NCBI GenBank assembly: GCA_002167845.2 | Contig: NHBO02000079.1 | Coordinates: 60,268 to 104,254 of the forward strand | Origin: Phycisphaera sp. TMED9 | GTDB taxonomy: Bacteria; Planctomycetota; Phycisphaerae; Phycisphaerales; SM1A02 | Length of the DNA: 43,987 nt | Reading direction: 5' to 3' | Shown: positions 41,862 to 43,987 of the stretch, in pieces | Position numbering within the stretch: the first letter of the stretch is position 1 | Layout of the letters: each line of letters starts with the position of its first letter | Made by a program: the position numbers and the translations under genes | The notes under the pieces: model-generated | The model's database searches: none | Told to the model about the DNA's origin: nothing | The model's input: only the letters and a program-made list of their open reading frames with translations

Positions 41862-43987
41862 ATGTCCGCGATCGACGAACTCATCCCAAGACTCCACCGG
41901 GTCAGACGAGCCCTGCAGCGGGCCGTGCTCGAACGACGGATCGCATCCGTCATCTCCGTTGCGATCCTGTGTGTCATGGTGATGGCCCTGGCCGATCGAG
42001 CACTTCGATTCCCCGCCGGATTTCGATGGGCGACGTTCGTTCTGGGGTTGGCATGGCTGGGCTGGTCGATTCGAACCCAGATCTGGTCGGCGATTCGATT
42101 CCGTCCGACACTGGTCGATGTGGCGCTGCGAATCGAAGCCTCCGCACCACCACTCACCGGACGCCTTGCAAGTGGTGTTGAATTCGCGACGACCGATGTC
42201 GGAAACAAGAACCCACTGGCCGCTCGATCGATCCGTGATCTTCAAAGTCGGATCTCGACCGTTCGACTGGAGGAGATCGTCGATGCCCGCCGGGCTCACC
42301 AATTGCTGATGATTGCGATCTTCGCCTGTGTCGTGGTGACGACCCTTGTGATCTGGCGACCAGCCGATGCGTCGATCGCGTCCCGAAGGATTCTCACCCC
42401 CTGGACGGATGCACGGTGGCCGGCTCGCACGGAGGTGGCCGGCCTTCTGGATGTGGATCTCGTCCATGCTCGAGGTGAGCCACTCGCGATGTCCGCCGAA
42501 CTTGTCCGGGGTGACCCGGAGAGCGATCGAGTCTTCTTGAAGATCCGGAACATCCGCGACGGCGTGGCCGGGGACTGGCAGCGTCTGGTGCTCACTCGTC
42601 AGCAAGGGAGCCGTTTCGAGCGGGTGATCGATACCGACGCCGACGAAATCGAATATGCATTCGCGACCGACGAGGTCGAGACGGAAACATCGACGATCCG
42701 ATTGTTTCCAGCGCCAGGAATCAGTGCCGCGATGGCGACGGTGACTCCACCCGCCTATGCATCGAGTCGCGGTGAGGTCCGTGCCGAACTCGGCCCCGGA
42801 ACCGATCGAAGATCACGACTCACCGAACCGGTTCTCGAAGGTTCCCGGCTTCTGCTCGATCTCACGTTGACTCGACCGGTTCCGGTCGATCGAACCGATG
42901 ATGGCGACGTCTCTCGCGGGTTCATCGAAGAGACCATGGTGGTACCAGACGAGGCGATCGTCGATCTGGACATCGATCCGGCCGATCCGACGCTCTGGAG
43001 GGTGTCGGTATCGATGGGTCGTGGAGGAGACATCGGCCTGTCGCTTCGTGATCAATACGGTCTGCAGAACATCGACCCCATCCGGTATCGCGTGGACACG
43101 ATCCCCGATCGGGCACCAACCACGACCATCAGCCGTCCGGTCACGGATCAGACCGTTTCCGTGGATGCAGTGGTGGAGGTTCAGGCTGAAGCGCGAGATG
43201 ACGTTCGACTGAGTTCTTTCGAGATCGAAGCGACACTGGTTCGCGGAGGGGTCGACTCGCAAGTGGAGTCGATCGCGGCACTGACCACGGGTGCGAACAA
43301 GGATCCCGTCGCGGACGCGACATTGCGTGTTCAATTCGGCGTCGCGGATCTCGAGCCGGAGATCGGTGATGAGATTCTTCTCATCGCGATCGCGTCCGAT
43401 GAGTATCAGGTGGATGGTCTCCCTCGAGATTCCGTTCGAAGCGTGGCCCGAAGGCTTCGTGTGGTCTCCGGGATCGAGCTGGCAGAGCAACTTCAATCCG
43501 CTCTTTCTTCGATTCGTAGATCAGCCATTCGCCTTGATCGGGATCAAGGCGGGATCTCCGATGCGGTGCGTCGCGGCGGCCCATCCCGAAGTTCGGTGCG
43601 CGAACAGGGGCGACTCGGTGATCGAATCGAAAGTGCCCGGGACGCGTTGGATTCGATCGAGCAACGGCGAAACGAAAACCAGCTCGAAGATGAGATGCTC
43701 GAGGAGATCATCGAACAGGCCCAGGATCTCCTTGAAGCAGCGGGTGAAGCATCGGATCAAGCGGTGGCGGCATTGGATGAAGCAGCGCGAGCGGCGACCG
43801 GAGCTGGTGGTCGTTCGACGACTTCGGATCCAACCGGATCCGAATCATCCGATGGATCGGAAGATGGCGCCTCGCCTGAACCGGAGTCCGAATCCCCCGA
43901 GTCTGAATCAGGTGATGAACCGACCAGTTCAGAGGAATCATCGGACCAGGAGAGATCCGATCAGCGCGGACAGGGCGAGTCGGAATC
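41862..43987 (+). CDS. Large membrane protein of the MoxR operon, cut by the window end
   Basis: An open frame of 708 complete codons that runs off the right edge, so the C-terminus is missing. Two N-terminal membrane helices are seen (about 28-46 and 51-67), then a third (about 146-162), and a long extracytoplasmic beta-rich region (about 190-530). From about 545 it becomes helical and charged (SIEQRRNENQLEDEMLEEIIEQ), then a Ser/Glu/Asp/Pro-rich tail. It resembles the large DUF4175-like proteins that end such operons, but I cannot confirm the family. The start is uncertain: ATG at 41862 (GGAG 12 bases upstream), TTG at 41841 or GTG at 41829, all in frame. It follows the previous gene by 142 bp. 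Confidence 0.8.
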   Translation, partial: MSAIDELIPRLHRVRRALQRAVLERRIASVISVAILCVMVMALADRALRFPAGFRWATFVLGLAWLGWSIRTQIWSAIRFRPTLVDVALRIEASAPPLTGRLASGVEFATTDVGNKNPLAARSIRDLQSRISTVRLEEIVDARRAHQLLMIAIFACVVVTTLVIWRPADASIASRRILTPWTDARWPARTEVAGLLDVDLVHARGEPLAMSAELVRGDPESDRVFLKIRNIRDGVAGDWQRLVLTRQQGSRFERVIDTDADEIEYAFATDEVETETSTIRLFPAPGISAAMATVTPPAYASSRGEVRAELGPGTDRRSRLTEPVLEGSRLLLDLTLTRPVPVDRTDDGDVSRGFIEETMVVPDEAIVDLDIDPADPTLWRVSVSMGRGGDIGLSLRDQYGLQNIDPIRYRVDTIPDRAPTTTISRPVTDQTVSVDAVVEVQAEARDDVRLSSFEIEATLVRGGVDSQVESIAALTTGANKDPVADATLRVQFGVADLEPEIGDEILLIAIASDEYQVDGLPRDSVRSVARRLRVVSGIELAEQLQSALSSIRRSAIRLDRDQGGISDAVRRGGPSRSSVREQGRLGDRIESARDALDSIEQRRNENQLEDEMLEEIIEQAQDLLEAAGEASDQAVAALDEAARAATGAGGRSTTSDPTGSESSDGSEDGASPEPESESPESESGDEPTSSEESSDQERSDQRGQGESE

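Noticed and set aside
1-43987. CRISPR arrays, insertion sequences, tRNA or rRNA genes
   Set aside because: No regularly spaced repeats, transposase motifs, terminal inverted repeats with target duplications, or tRNA/rRNA landmarks were seen on reading the gaps; a covariance-model search was not possible.

Overview
The window is G+C-rich bacterial chromosome, almost certainly from a member of the Planctomycetota. The evidence is gene content: a cytochrome-type PSCyt1/DUF1549/DUF1553 protein followed directly by a Tat-exported DUF1501 protein, a PVC-type membrane dehydrogenase with a C-terminal haem c domain, a DUF1080 protein, and a MoxR/DUF58/BatA-type operon. A Phycisphaerae-like lineage is possible, but I cannot prove the class from sequence alone. 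I see no rRNA, tRNA, CRISPR, insertion sequence or phage gene. This looks like core chromosome near the replication origin, not an island.

Layout, left to right. 0-3 kb: an HlyD-type adaptor (minus) and a DMT/EamA permease (plus). 3-7.7 kb: the PSCyt/DUF1553 plus DUF1501 pair. 7.7-12.4 kb: an acyltransferase-3 membrane protein fused to ankyrin repeats, a DedA protein, lgt, and a B12-binding-fold protein that lacks the cobalt-ligating histidine. 12.6-16.6 kb: a four-gene minus-strand operon (SGNH hydrolase, methyltransferase, SLC13 carrier, DinB-like protein), each junction a 4-bp ATGA overlap. 16.6-17.9 kb: a porin-like beta-barrel. 17.9-23.6 kb: a minus-strand series of a degenerate GH35 protein, an M48 protease, a 52-residue membrane protein and a DsbB-like protein. 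23.9-29.5 kb: a TolC-like lipoprotein, the PVC haem dehydrogenase and a divergent DUF1080 protein. 29.5-30.8 kb: an HPt protein and a REC-GGDEF diguanylate cyclase. 31-35 kb: an MBL-fold hydrolase, dnaA, a probable oriC and mutM. 35-44 kb: MoxR ATPase, DUF58, BatA-like and vWA/amidotransferase-like membrane proteins, and a large membrane protein cut by the window end.

The most useful results beyond routine annotation are as follows. The dnaA-mutM gap has DnaA-box-like 9-mers, two adjacent dyads and a 9-bp direct repeat spaced exactly 100 bp, and is the best oriC candidate. A TTG-started 52-codon gene with a strong ribosome binding site lies between the M48 protease and DsbB genes. The DsbB-like protein has only one redox cysteine pair. 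The GH35-like protein keeps the fold signatures but has lost the Asn-Glu acid/base pair. The acyltransferase carries a C-terminal ankyrin domain. Several starts were moved inward from the longest reading frame, or set to GTG/TTG, on ribosome binding site and signal peptide evidence.

No single locus is a convincing new defence or mobile system. The unusual content is in protein architectures and in the origin region.
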